From positions 1 through 5,540 of the forward strand of contig CALCPB010000877.1 in NCBI GenBank assembly GCA_937897665.1: a stretch of DNA of 5,540 nucleotides, read 5' to 3'. The DNA is from an uncultured Halomicronema sp. Lineage in GTDB: Bacteria; Cyanobacteriota; Cyanobacteriia; Phormidesmidales; Phormidesmidaceae. Of this stretch, positions 1 to 5,515 are shown in pieces. A model generated the notes under the pieces. It was not told the origin of the DNA. It saw only the letters and a program-made list of their open reading frames with translations, and made no database searches. The translations under genes were made by a program, and so were the position numbers. Position 1 is the first letter of the stretch, and each line of letters begins with the position of its first letter.

Positions 1-150
1 GTGTACTTTCTTCATATCAATGGTGGGTAAATTGACGTCGCGATACCCTTCCTCATTCTCAGTACCTACGTTGGCGAGCTCTCCTGGCTCAATGTAGAAC
101 TCGTACTCTTCATTGCCATCCTTGACAACGAATTATTGAATGTCAGACAT
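1..150 (-). pseudogene. 5' end of an unidentified gene with an in-frame stop at codon 6
   Basis: Read on the minus strand, an ATG at 150-148 is preceded by GAGGA (plus positions 157-161) six bases upstream, a good ribosome binding site. The frame gives MSDIQ, then TAA at 135-133, then stays open for 44 codons to the window edge (FVVKDGNEEYEFYIEPGEL and onward). That downstream peptide looks like real protein: acidic, with alternating hydrophobic residues. No ATG, GTG or TTG lies in frame between the stop and an ATG at 15-13, so restart just after the stop is not available. The N-terminal style is loosely like small cyanobacterial proteins with a Trypco1-like domain, but that is only an impression and I assign no function. 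The rest of the gene lies outside the window. A nonsense mutation or a one-base sequence error would both explain the stop. Confidence 0.5.
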
Positions 151-506
151 GGAACATCCTCGGGTAAGTGTTGTGTGCGCTGACCTCAGCCTAAATCTTT
201 ATTGCCGTCAAATATTTATCAGCCTCTAATGTTGCTGTGGGAGAGCCCCGTCGCACCAGAGTTGTTGGCGCTGGCATCGTGCAACTGAATCGTCCTGGTT
301 TCTAGCTCTCGTTTGCCAACTCACTAGATCAGGTAGCCGCGAGCTCTGGACTCATAACATTTGGCGACCGCTTAACTGTGTCGGCATTCAAGTATTAGTT
401 AAAAAATGAATACTGGATGCATCGCTGCTCAATGCTGGTATCTTGCTTAGGAATGCAATTGCATGGATTTTACAGAAAACAAGCCTTAAGAGGAGAAAAT
501 TGAAGT
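151..506. other. Intergenic region between two divergent genes, no confident gene
   Basis: This stretch separates the minus-strand broken gene from mscL, so it should hold both promoters. I see no convincing -35/-10 pair for either. Apart from the two ribosome binding sites at its ends, the only structured element is a 16-codon ORF at 453-503 (start ATG, stop TGA) that ends three bases before the mscL ATG. Its start has AGGA directly adjacent rather than at normal spacing, so it is probably chance. No tRNA, repeat array or strong terminator hairpin was seen by eye. Confidence 0.5.
491..496 (+). promoter_or_regulatory. Ribosome binding site of mscL
   Basis: AGGAGA lies ten bases before the ATG at 507. 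It supports this start over the internal Met18 codon at 558, which would give the shorter N-terminus usual in E. coli-type MscL but has no Shine-Dalgarno sequence of this quality in front of it. Confidence 0.7.
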
Positions 507-935
507 ATGGCTAATAGACAAACTCGGAATCGCGCTGTGAATTCTGCTGGGGGTTTTATGCGAGACTTCCAAGCTTTTTTGATGCGAGGCAACGTTGTTG
601 ATTTGGCTGTTGCTGTCATTGTTGGTGGTGCCTTTGGGGCGGTCATCAATTCCTTTATTGCTGATCTGGTGACGCCGATCATTCTGAATCCGGCCTTACA
701 AGCCGCTGGCGTTGATAATATTGCTGACTTGACTGCGAACGGTATTCAGTACGGATTGTTTTTGGCTGCAGTGCTTAACTTCGTTGTCATTGCCTTCGTT
801 ATCTTCCTGATGGTGCGAGCGTTTGAAAAGGCCAAGCGGAAGGATGAGGTCGAAGCGGCAGCTGAACCCACCATTGAGGAAAAGTTGAACGACACACTCA
901 CTCAACTGACTGAAGTGATCAGCCAAAAGCTATAG
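507..935 (+). CDS. mscL: Large-conductance mechanosensitive channel MscL
   Basis: MscL forms a homopentameric inner-membrane channel that opens under membrane tension and releases solutes during hypo-osmotic shock. The 142-residue product carries the family signature MRGNVVDLAVAVIVGGAFG at residues 26-44, which begins the pore-lining first membrane helix (about 29-57). A short periplasmic loop follows, then a second membrane helix (about 81-104), a basic cytoplasmic cluster (KAKRK, 108-112) and a C-terminal amphipathic helix (about 122-142) matching the cytoplasmic bundle of the family. E. coli MscL is 136 residues. This one has about 17 extra N-terminal residues before the usual start region, polar and basic (MANRQTRNR), and the upstream AGGAGA supports that longer start. 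The TAG stop overlaps a HIP1 site (935-942). The frame stays open for 76 codons beyond the stop, but the C-terminus is already complete by family standards. It appears to be a single-gene unit. Confidence 0.96.
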   Translation: MANRQTRNRAVNSAGGFMRDFQAFLMRGNVVDLAVAVIVGGAFGAVINSFIADLVTPIILNPALQAAGVDNIADLTANGIQYGLFLAAVLNFVVIAFVIFLMVRAFEKAKRKDEVEAAAEPTIEEKLNDTLTQLTEVISQKL

Positions 936-1302
936 CGATCGCGTCGGCACCTACCAAGATCGCTTCAGGGCATGGGCAACGCTAAAACCACGCCATGTGT
1001 AGGAGCATTAACAGCCATCAGCGATCGCGTTTGTGCAGGAGGCAATAGATTTTGCCATTGGAGTACCGCACCAAAATCGGTGCCTTCATCCTCCTTGTCG
1101 TTGCAAGGGGGATTTGGGGGTAGGTGCTGGCCCGAATGTGACCCAGCTCACGTGAGTTCAGGTTAGTTGACGGCGGCACTCAGAATTCTCAGGTAGGGAT
1201 TAAGTCACGCTTATTTTGCGGTCAGGGATGGCTCAGGGACGGGCCGCACTATAGAAATCAAGCTGATGAAACAACTAACCCCCTTTAAGGAGTTCACACA
1301 TC
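936..1302. other. Intergenic region, no confident gene
   Basis: The stretch between mscL and the repeat-protein gene contains a HIP1 site at 1021-1028 and a G-rich run around 1107-1122 (GGGGGATTTGGGGG), a type of sequence common in cyanobacterial spacers. Two overlapping frames are open: plus 972-1166, in phase with mscL, and minus from about 1155 to 967, which ends in MAVNAPTHGVVLALPMP. Neither has a plausible ribosome binding site, and the minus frame has no good start codon near its beginning. I regard both as unproven. The promoter of the repeat-protein gene should lie near the 3' end. TATAGA at about 1250-1255 could be a -10 box, but no matching -35 box is seen. Confidence 0.4.
1287..1292 (+). 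promoter_or_regulatory. Ribosome binding site of the repeat-protein gene
   Basis: AAGGAG lies ten bases before the ATG at 1303. It fixes that start, which is also the one that gives a complete secretion signal. Confidence 0.75.
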
Positions 1303-1590
1303 ATGAAACGCATTGCCCTCGCCCTGACTGCTTTGACCGCTGTTACCCTCGCAGTTGCACCCGCTAGCTATGCCGCCCCGGATTTTGATGAGTTACGTCA
1401 AGAGAACCTCGATAAGGATGCGGTCAATTTCGATGAGCTGCGTCGCGAGAACTTAGAGAAAGACGCTGTCACTGAGATTCAAGTCAAGACGATTCGCTTT
1501 GATGACTTGCGTCGCGAGAATCTCGATAAGGATGCGGTTGATTTTGACGAACTTCGTCTCGTTTATCGGTCTACTGATGCGTGCGTTTAG
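1303..1590 (+). CDS. N-terminal part of a secreted FDELRRENLDKD-repeat protein, as terminated by the first TAG
   Basis: This is the 95-residue product expected if the first TAG (1588-1590) ends translation. Residues 1-24 form a clear signal peptide: basic start (MKR), hydrophobic core and an A-S-Y-A cleavage region, so the mature part would begin near APDFDEL and be exported. Three good copies of the motif FDELRRENLDKD follow (starting at 1384, 1429, 1498), then a fourth (1543) that degenerates after FDELR into LVYRST. The mature chain is highly charged, net acidic and probably helical. I do not recognise the family and assign no function. The truncated form lacks about 60% of the repeats encoded in the same frame downstream. 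The last residues before the stop do not match the repeat consensus, so this short form is unlikely to be the ancestral product. Confidence 0.55.
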   Translation: MKRIALALTALTAVTLAVAPASYAAPDFDELRQENLDKDAVNFDELRRENLEKDAVTEIQVKTIRFDDLRRENLDKDAVDFDELRLVYRSTDACV

Positions 1591-2007
1591 GTGCAGGTGA
1601 AAGGCGTTGATTTCGATGAGCTACGCCGTGAAAACCTGGACAAAGACGCTGTTAACTTCGACGAACTGCGTCGCGAGAATCTCGATAAGGATGCGTTTGT
1701 TGAGCTACAGGTGAAAGGTGTTGATTTCGACGAGCTACGCCGCGAAAACCTGGACAAAGACGCTGTTAACTTCGACGAACTGCGTCGCGAGAACCTCGAC
1801 AAGGACGCATTTGTTGAGCTGCAGGTGAAAGGCGTTGATTTTGACGAGCTACGTCGCGAGAACCTGGATAAGGATGCGATCGACATTGACGAGTTACGCC
1901 AAGAGAATCTAGAGAAAGGCTGTTAGTTTGACGATCTTCGTCGCGAAAACTTGGACAAAGATGCTGTCGATGGCGATGAGCTGCGCCGCGAGAACCTCGA
2001 CAAAGAC
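1384..2007 (+). repeat. Tandem 114-bp (38-codon) coding repeat with two half-units
   Basis: The array alternates a 15-codon half-unit (FDELRRENLDKDAVN) with a 23-codon half-unit, the same motif followed by an eight-residue VELQVKGVD-type linker. Four full 114-bp units start at 1384, 1498, 1612 and 1726. A fifth, shortened unit starts at 1840 and lacks the linker. A final pair of motifs starts at 1927 and 1972. The third and fourth units differ at eight of 114 bases, all silent third-position changes. The motif is charged, with leucines spaced as in amphipathic helices. Confidence 0.9.
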
Positions 2008-2028
2008 TAAATAACTGGCTTGATCGGC

Positions 2029-2043
2029 GACGCTCTTAGCGTC
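2029..2043 (+). other. Small hairpin after the repeat-protein stop
   Basis: GACGCT and AGCGTC pair perfectly around a three-base loop 18 bases after the TAA at 2010, followed by AAAACGTTTT. It has no T run directly after it, so it is more likely an mRNA 3'-end structure upstream of the true terminator at 2070 than a terminator itself. Confidence 0.35.
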
Positions 2044-2069
2044 AAAACGTTTTCCTCACACACCTGTCG

Positions 2070-2099
2070 CCCCCTTGATTGTTTGATTGAGGGGGTTTT
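2070..2099 (+). terminator. Intrinsic terminator of the repeat-protein gene
   Basis: A ten-pair stem (2070-2079 with 2086-2095; five C-G pairs at the base, two G-T wobbles inside) closes a six-base loop and is followed at once by TTTTATT. It lies 60 bases after the final TAA at 2010, not after either TAG. This suggests that the transcription unit still spans the whole 1303-2010 frame. On the minus strand no T run follows the stem, so it should not terminate cnfR. Confidence 0.85.
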
Positions 2100-2168
2100 A
2101 TTGTGGTTGGCGATGAGGGCGCGAGTCTGGTCCTCACCGGATTGGCGACGGCTGTGATGCTGCGATCG

Positions 2169-2200
2169 CCGCTCAGTCATGTCAGGCATGCCCGCTCAGT
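2169..2200. repeat. Nine-base direct repeat at the 3' end of cnfR
   Basis: CCGCTCAGT occurs at 2169-2177 and again at 2192-2200, where it runs into the cnfR stop codon. The spacer contains CATG twice. It adjoins a HIP1 site at 2162-2169. The function is unknown and the repeat may be a short slippage duplication. Confidence 0.35.
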
Positions 2201-3804
2201 TATTGCAAATCGAGCACCTGGCGAATCAAGACTTGATCGCCCGCATTCAAACTAAACCGGCCTTTTTCAATATCGCGAATCCAGCTCTGACTTTTGCCCA
2301 GCTGATCGGCCAGGGCGCGCTGGGTCAGTTTTTGCTGTTGGCGAGCGGCTTTGATCATGCTGCCCGAGAGCTGCTGGCTGGCGCGCTCCGTGCTTTGGGT
2401 TTGCGACTTGCGACGGCGACTGGGGGGGTTGCGCTTGGGGATTTGCTGCCACCCCTCCGGTGATTCAAAGCCGAGCAGGCGGGCATTGAGGAGACGCTGC
2501 CATTTGTCGCGGGGGGCAGTATTGGTCAAACTCTGGTGACTTTGGGCGTCGTCGGTCCAAAAGGCGAGGGCCTCGTCGGCATCCTCGGGAATCGTTGCCA
2601 ACTTAGTCCACAGCGGTTGAATTTCGGGTGGGTAGGTTTCGGGGTCGAAAATGGGCTTGAGGCCGTAGTGATAGACTGCCTCCAAATCCCCTTCAAAGGT
2701 TTTGAGTAAACGTTTGTGCGCGCCGCGAATGGTGGTGGCTTGGGTCAGCCGCTCCTCGCCGTAGGCGATACGCAATAAGGTGCGAACGGTCATGCGGTGA
2801 TCGCCACCGAGGCGGAGCTTAAACGAGAGCCAGAGCATTAAGCGCACCGCGCCCTCATGCTGTTGCCAGTTGCTCATGACTTCTGACAGCAGGGCTTGAG
2901 GCAGGGTGCCGTACTGATAAAAGGCGGTGTGGTGGCGGTAATTTTGTTTGTTTAAGAAGCGTTCGGCCCAGAGGCCACTTTGAATGGTGAAGCTGAGGCC
3001 AATCAGGTGGCGATCGCCCGCTGTATCTTCTTCAAAAAAGTATTCCGTATCCAGCAACTGCCAGACTGCATGCTCGGGCAAGGTAAAAGCGGGGACTTTG
3101 CCCTGACGCGGCCAATTCATTGAGACCAACAGCTGACAACATTGGTAGACCCACTCTTTAATCAGCGTCAGTTTCTCTAACTTGGTGAGGTCTTTGCGTT
3201 TGTCGAGCCCTAAATACTGCTCGATTTGCTGATCATTAATAACGAATGACTCTGCCCATGGGCGATCGACGGTCACGGCATAGGCGGCAAAAATCAGGTG
3301 CATGCAGGCGGCCCGGATATCAAACCGCGATAAGGCAGCTTGGCCCGCTGACATCCCTAAGGGTTTAGGGGCGGCCTGCTCTGGGTCGGCATCGAGACGA
3401 AAGGTCATGTCGCCGCGCCCCCGGTGTACGAGTCGGCGATAACAGAGTTTATCGTCGGCATCGGCCTGCCAAGATAGGGCCTGCTGCTGTGTCAACACGT
3501 TGCAGGTTTCCCAAATCACCATCGAAGAGGCAAAGGGGGTCGTTTTGCCATTGAGAAAGATCTCAGGAATGGCGGCGGGGAGCAGGCTACTTTTACAGCG
3601 TCCTCTTTTCGGTTGTAGGGGCGCTAGGGACTCAACACTGCAAACGGTTACACAACGTGGAACGTCAACATCAGGACAACCATTGCAAAGGGTGGGATCA
3701 ATCCAGTAGCCATCACCATCGTCGTTGGCCTTGATGGCCCCCTCTGGGCAGACTGGATGACAGCTCTCACAAACAATGCAGTCATCTTTGATGGTGTAAA
3801 CCAT
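2200..3804 (-). CDS. cnfR: CnfR/PatB-type nif regulator (ferredoxin domain plus HTH)
   Basis: The 534-residue product joins an N-terminal two-cluster ferredoxin domain to a C-terminal XRE-type helix-turn-helix, the distinctive layout of CnfR (PatB in Anabaena). In Leptolyngbya boryana CnfR switches on nif genes under low oxygen; PatB is needed for diazotrophic growth of Anabaena. The first motif is C-x2-C-x2-C-x3-C-P (Cys9, 12, 15, 19). The second is C-x2-C-x7-C-x3-C (Cys40, 43, 51, 55), so all eight ligands for two [4Fe-4S] clusters are present. Residues of about 60-458 show no domain I recognise. A basic, Ser/Gln-rich linker (about 459-482) leads to the HTH at 483-534 (LTQRALADQLGKSQSWIRDI, then EKGR). 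The ATG at 3804 is preceded by GAGGG nine bases upstream and places the first cysteine at residue 9, as in ferredoxins. It is transcribed away from the nitrogenase-associated gene at 4955. No terminator is obvious after its TAA. Confidence 0.93.
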   Translation of the reverse strand: MVYTIKDDCIVCESCHPVCPEGAIKANDDGDGYWIDPTLCNGCPDVDVPRCVTVCSVESLAPLQPKRGRCKSSLLPAAIPEIFLNGKTTPFASSMVIWETCNVLTQQQALSWQADADDKLCYRRLVHRGRGDMTFRLDADPEQAAPKPLGMSAGQAALSRFDIRAACMHLIFAAYAVTVDRPWAESFVINDQQIEQYLGLDKRKDLTKLEKLTLIKEWVYQCCQLLVSMNWPRQGKVPAFTLPEHAVWQLLDTEYFFEEDTAGDRHLIGLSFTIQSGLWAERFLNKQNYRHHTAFYQYGTLPQALLSEVMSNWQQHEGAVRLMLWLSFKLRLGGDHRMTVRTLLRIAYGEERLTQATTIRGAHKRLLKTFEGDLEAVYHYGLKPIFDPETYPPEIQPLWTKLATIPEDADEALAFWTDDAQSHQSLTNTAPRDKWQRLLNARLLGFESPEGWQQIPKRNPPSRRRKSQTQSTERASQQLSGSMIKAARQQQKLTQRALADQLGKSQSWIRDIEKGRFSLNAGDQVLIRQVLDLQ

Positions 3805-4005
3805 AGGTAGTAGCCCTCGGAGTGATCGGGGGTGCGCATAACAGGCAGAAACGGTGGCAGTGAATTCTCAGCTCTAAGGCAAATTGCCGATGCAATGGCC
3901 TCGATGGCATTCGGTGAATGCACCGCAATCGCAGGCTGAATTCTGCTAGCTCCTGACTACAGGGATAACAATCCAAAATCTTGGTTTTTATATCATTCAA
4001 TACAG

Positions 4006-4073
4006 TTTAAGTGTCTCTTAATATCTGAAAAAACCAGAAGTTGTAGACAAACTTTCTTTCACTTTAAAGTGTC
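4006..4073. repeat. Spaced near-direct repeat TTTAAGTGTC / TTTAAAGTGTC
   Basis: TTTAAGTGTC at 4006-4015 recurs as TTTAAAGTGTC at 4063-4073, starts 57 bases apart, with one inserted A. The second copy overlaps the right half of the 12-bp palindrome. Two such copies upstream of a regulator gene fit a pair of binding sites for one protein, though chance in AT-rich DNA is possible. Confidence 0.35.
4060..4071. promoter_or_regulatory. Perfect 12-bp palindrome, candidate operator
   Basis: CACTTTAAAGTG reads the same on both strands. It lies about 256 bases upstream of the cnfR start in the spacer shared with the plus-strand genes. A dimeric DNA-binding protein could use it. I cannot tie it to a known regulator: it is not an NtcA-type site. 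Confidence 0.4.
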
Positions 4074-4090
4074 GCCAAATTGACTGTTCT

Positions 4091-4114
4091 GGAATTTTGA
4101 TTTTCGGCAATTCC
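4091..4114. repeat. Inverted repeat GGAATT / AATTCC
   Basis: GGAATT at 4091-4096 and AATTCC at 4109-4114 are perfect complements across a 12-base spacer, 20 bases from the palindrome at 4060-4071. The arms could form a short hairpin or be half-sites. The six-base arm is itself of low complexity, so the support is weak. Confidence 0.3.
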
Positions 4115-4505
4115 TGACATTATTTTGATGTTGTTACAATGTTGGTAATTGTTCATCTAACTGTTTATCTCTTGATTTTTGGGTGGCTTGCCCATGGCCC
4201 ACAGTCAATGGAGATCGCCATCACGTATGCTTGAAAAGCTCTAGTAAAAAGGGTTTTAGGTGAATAACAGAGATTTTGGTGTGGAGAATCCAGTCGTCAA
4301 ATCAAGTGCAGAAACGAGCAATTGCCAGACGTCAGCGATGAAATTATCTATTTCTTCAAAACCTATCGTAATCATTGACATGCTCGATGTAAAGCCTCGT
4401 TAATAGCTCTTAAAACTTATTTTCTAGGTGCTTTATTTATCGCTTGAAGGTTGAAATGTACGGATCTTCGAGGGCGAATATTTGCTAATATCTCAGTAAG
4501 AGAGT

Positions 4506-4808
4506 GTGTCCGTTAAAAACTGTCGAATCCCCAATCAACCCCGATTAGTTAGGGCAGGTTTGGCCTGGTTGGCTGGTGCGATCGCCTCATGCAGCTTGTT
4601 TGTGATGTCACACTCGTCAGCTTTTTTGCCGCCTTTATTTAATGGATCGCTGTAACTGCGCCATTGCGACCAATGGCAGGCGTTTTTGTCCGAGAACGTA
4701 TGGCCAATGGAGTCGCTGGTGTCATTGACAGTGCGATTGTCGGCTGACACTGCACTCAGGCAGGGCATCCTGCCGGGTCATCGCTTTGTCCCAGGGGTGG
4801 AGCGGTAG
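4506..4808 (+). pseudogene. Possible decayed lipoprotein-like ORF with one in-frame TAA
   Basis: Starting at GTG 4506 the plus frame encodes a basic N-terminus (VSVKNCRIPNQPRLVR), a hydrophobic stretch (AGLAWLAGAIA) and I-A-S-C at residues 27-30, which fits a lipoprotein signal with its acceptor cysteine. A TAA at 4653-4655 stops it after 49 codons, yet the same frame is open for 50 more codons to TAG at 4806-4808. That part looks protein-like (ENVWPMESLVSLTVRLSAD, then TALRQGILPG). A HIP1 site (4578-4585) lies in frame. No good Shine-Dalgarno sequence precedes the GTG. The complementary strand also has an open frame (4768-4535), richer in Cys, His, Trp and Ser and less protein-like, so I favour the plus strand. 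I do not recognise the family. It could equally be non-coding sequence. Confidence 0.3.
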
Positions 4809-4940
4809 GGCGTAATCGGGCTGAGGCTGCTGGCGGGTGAGTAAAAGCCGATAGGCCTGGCGGCGCTCATGGTGACATAACGCCGATTTAGGCCGGCACT
4901 GAGGGCAGAGCAAGCGTTGCGGCCCCGTTGATCAATTGCC

Positions 4941-4945
4941 GAGGA
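4941..4945 (+). promoter_or_regulatory. Ribosome binding site that decides the start of the ArsC-like gene
   Basis: GAGGA lies nine bases before the ATG at 4955. The longer frame from TTG 4928 would place this site inside the coding region and add nine residues with no family counterpart, so ATG 4955 is preferred. Confidence 0.7.
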
Positions 4946-4954
4946 AACGATGTG

Positions 4955-5356
4955 ATGACCACCGTAGAGTTTTACGAAAAGCCGGGATGTGTGGGCAATG
5001 CCAAGCAAAAGCGTTTGCTGCAGGCGGCGGGCCATGAGCTACGGGTGCATAACCTGCTGACTGAAGGGTGGACTGCTGAGCGATTGCGACCGTTTTTTGG
5101 CGATCGCCCCGTCGCCGATTGGTTTAATCCGACCGCGCCGCCGATTACGCAGGGGCAGGTTTTGCCTGCAACGCTGCTGGCTGACGAAGCCCTAAGCCTC
5201 ATGGTGCAACAGCCGATTCTGATTCGTCGCCCCCTATTACAGGCGGGCGATCGCCAAGTTGCCGGATTTGACTTGGCCGCGATCGACGACTGGCTGGGCC
5301 TGACCCCCAATACCGACCTGACTCAAGATGTGCAAACCTGCCCACGGACTCACTGA
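4955..5356 (+). CDS. Nitrogenase-associated ArsC/Spx-like protein
   Basis: The 133-residue product belongs to the thioredoxin-fold ArsC/Spx superfamily, in the branch called nitrogenase-associated protein, whose genes often lie in or near nif clusters; its biochemical role is not settled. The N-terminal strand and active-site loop read TVEFYEKPGCVGNAKQK, with Cys12 where ArsC has its catalytic cysteine. There is no C-x-x-C pair (C-V-G-N here), so an Spx-type disulfide switch is not possible. The motif ILIRRPLL at 88-95 matches the conserved LI-x-RP segment of the family. The only other cysteine is Cys129 in the tail. The start at ATG 4955 is set by GAGGA at 4941. The gene points away from cnfR and is followed, 159 bases on, by another plus-strand gene, so both may belong to one nif-linked unit under CnfR control, which is inference. 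HIP1 sites at 5100 and 5247 lie inside. Confidence 0.85.
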   Translation: MTTVEFYEKPGCVGNAKQKRLLQAAGHELRVHNLLTEGWTAERLRPFFGDRPVADWFNPTAPPITQGQVLPATLLADEALSLMVQQPILIRRPLLQAGDRQVAGFDLAAIDDWLGLTPNTDLTQDVQTCPRTH

Positions 5357-5515
5357 GTTCCCGATCACCGCAAGCGGAGGAGGCGGAAGGCAAAATTTAG
5401 CCAAAACTCAGCCGAGATGCTTATGAAGTATCGCCCCTGCTCCCTCGCGCCCCGCTCCCTCTACCCTCATACACGCTACTCCAAAAATTACACACTCTTT
5501 AGGAGACGATGCACC
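5357..5515. other. Short spacer before the next gene
   Basis: It contains GCTCCCTC twice (5439-5446 and 5454-5461) in a pyrimidine-rich stretch, and no clear terminator, so co-transcription of the flanking genes is possible. A frame in phase with the next gene opens at ATG 5417, but its 33 residues are rich in Arg, Tyr and Pro with no ribosome binding site in front, so I treat it as non-coding. Confidence 0.4.
5501..5505 (+). promoter_or_regulatory. Ribosome binding site of the gene at 5516
   Basis: AGGAG lies ten bases before ATG 5516 and thirteen before ATG 5519. It favours 5516 as the start and shows that a real gene begins here although only a few codons are visible. Confidence 0.65.

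Larger units (their letters stand above)
1303..2010 (+). pseudogene. Whole repeat-protein frame, interrupted by two in-frame TAG codons
   Basis: From the ATG at 1303 to a TAA at 2008-2010 a single frame of 236 codons encodes a signal peptide and twelve copies of a FDELRRENLDKD-like motif. It is broken by TAG at 1588-1590 and TAG at 1924-1926. Copies before, between and after the stops are in the same phase and equally well preserved, so the ancestral product was one exported protein of about 235 residues. The first TAG falls where sister repeats have GAG (Glu in FVELQVKG). The second lies in a small patch that two nearby compensating deletions would explain. The segment 1591-1926 is open and starts with GTG directly after the first TAG, but it lacks a Shine-Dalgarno sequence and a signal peptide, so I do not call it a separate gene. 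Alternatives are recent decay, sequence error or amber readthrough. An intrinsic terminator follows at 2070. Confidence 0.65.
3805..4505. other. Long AT-rich spacer upstream of cnfR, likely regulatory
   Basis: About 700 bases lie between the cnfR start and the next plus-strand candidate frame. From about 3960 the sequence turns AT-rich, unlike the GC-rich genes around it, and contains no HIP1 site. It holds a perfect palindrome at 4060-4071, a near-repeat of its right half at 4006-4015, and an inverted repeat at 4091-4114. I see no perfect NtcA site (GTA-N8-TAC). TATAAA on the minus strand near 3990 could be a -10 box for cnfR, without a good -35. A plus-strand frame of 47 codons (GTG at 4260 to TAA at 4403) exists but lacks a strong ribosome binding site and is not called. 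A divergent promoter region serving cnfR and the genes at 4506-5540 is the simplest reading. Confidence 0.5.
935..5254. repeat. Seven HIP1 octamers (GCGATCGC)
   Basis: Perfect copies start at 935, 1021, 2162, 3010, 4578, 5100 and 5247. A random sequence would be expected to hold about one per 65 kb, so the density marks the DNA as cyanobacterial. None occurs before 935 or in the AT-rich spacer between 3018 and 4577. Confidence 0.9.

Noticed and set aside
936..1166. Readthrough extension of mscL past its TAG, in the same frame for 76 codons
   Set aside because: MscL is already full length with its normal C-terminal helix at residue 142. The extension is Cys/Ser/Pro-rich and has no repeat or domain character.
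1587..1886. Long minus-strand frame opposite the repeat-protein gene
   Set aside because: It is the antisense image of the tandem repeat, giving a Ser/Arg-rich periodic peptide with no ribosome binding site. The plus strand has the signal peptide, ribosome binding site and synonymous-only divergence.
1384..2007. CRISPR array
   Set aside because: The repeats are contiguous, in frame and codon-periodic (45 and 69 bp) with no unique spacers, so this is a coding tandem repeat.
3782..4000. Minus-strand frame upstream of and overlapping the cnfR start
   Set aside because: It overlaps cnfR out of frame and is rich in Cys, His and Arg with no ribosome binding site. The ferredoxin-type N-terminus fixes the cnfR start at 3804.
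4365..4385. Near-NtcA site, GTA followed after eight bases by CAT
   Set aside because: The right half-site is CAT, not TAC. No perfect GTA-N8-TAC was found in the spacer.
4535..4768. Minus-strand 77-codon frame
   Set aside because: It has no Shine-Dalgarno sequence before its ATG, and its composition (Cys, His, Trp, Asn, Ser) looks like an antisense shadow. The plus-strand frame is more protein-like.
4928..4954. TTG start for the ArsC-like gene, nine residues longer
   Set aside because: The Shine-Dalgarno sequence at 4941-4945 is placed for ATG 4955, and the family N-terminus begins right at that ATG.
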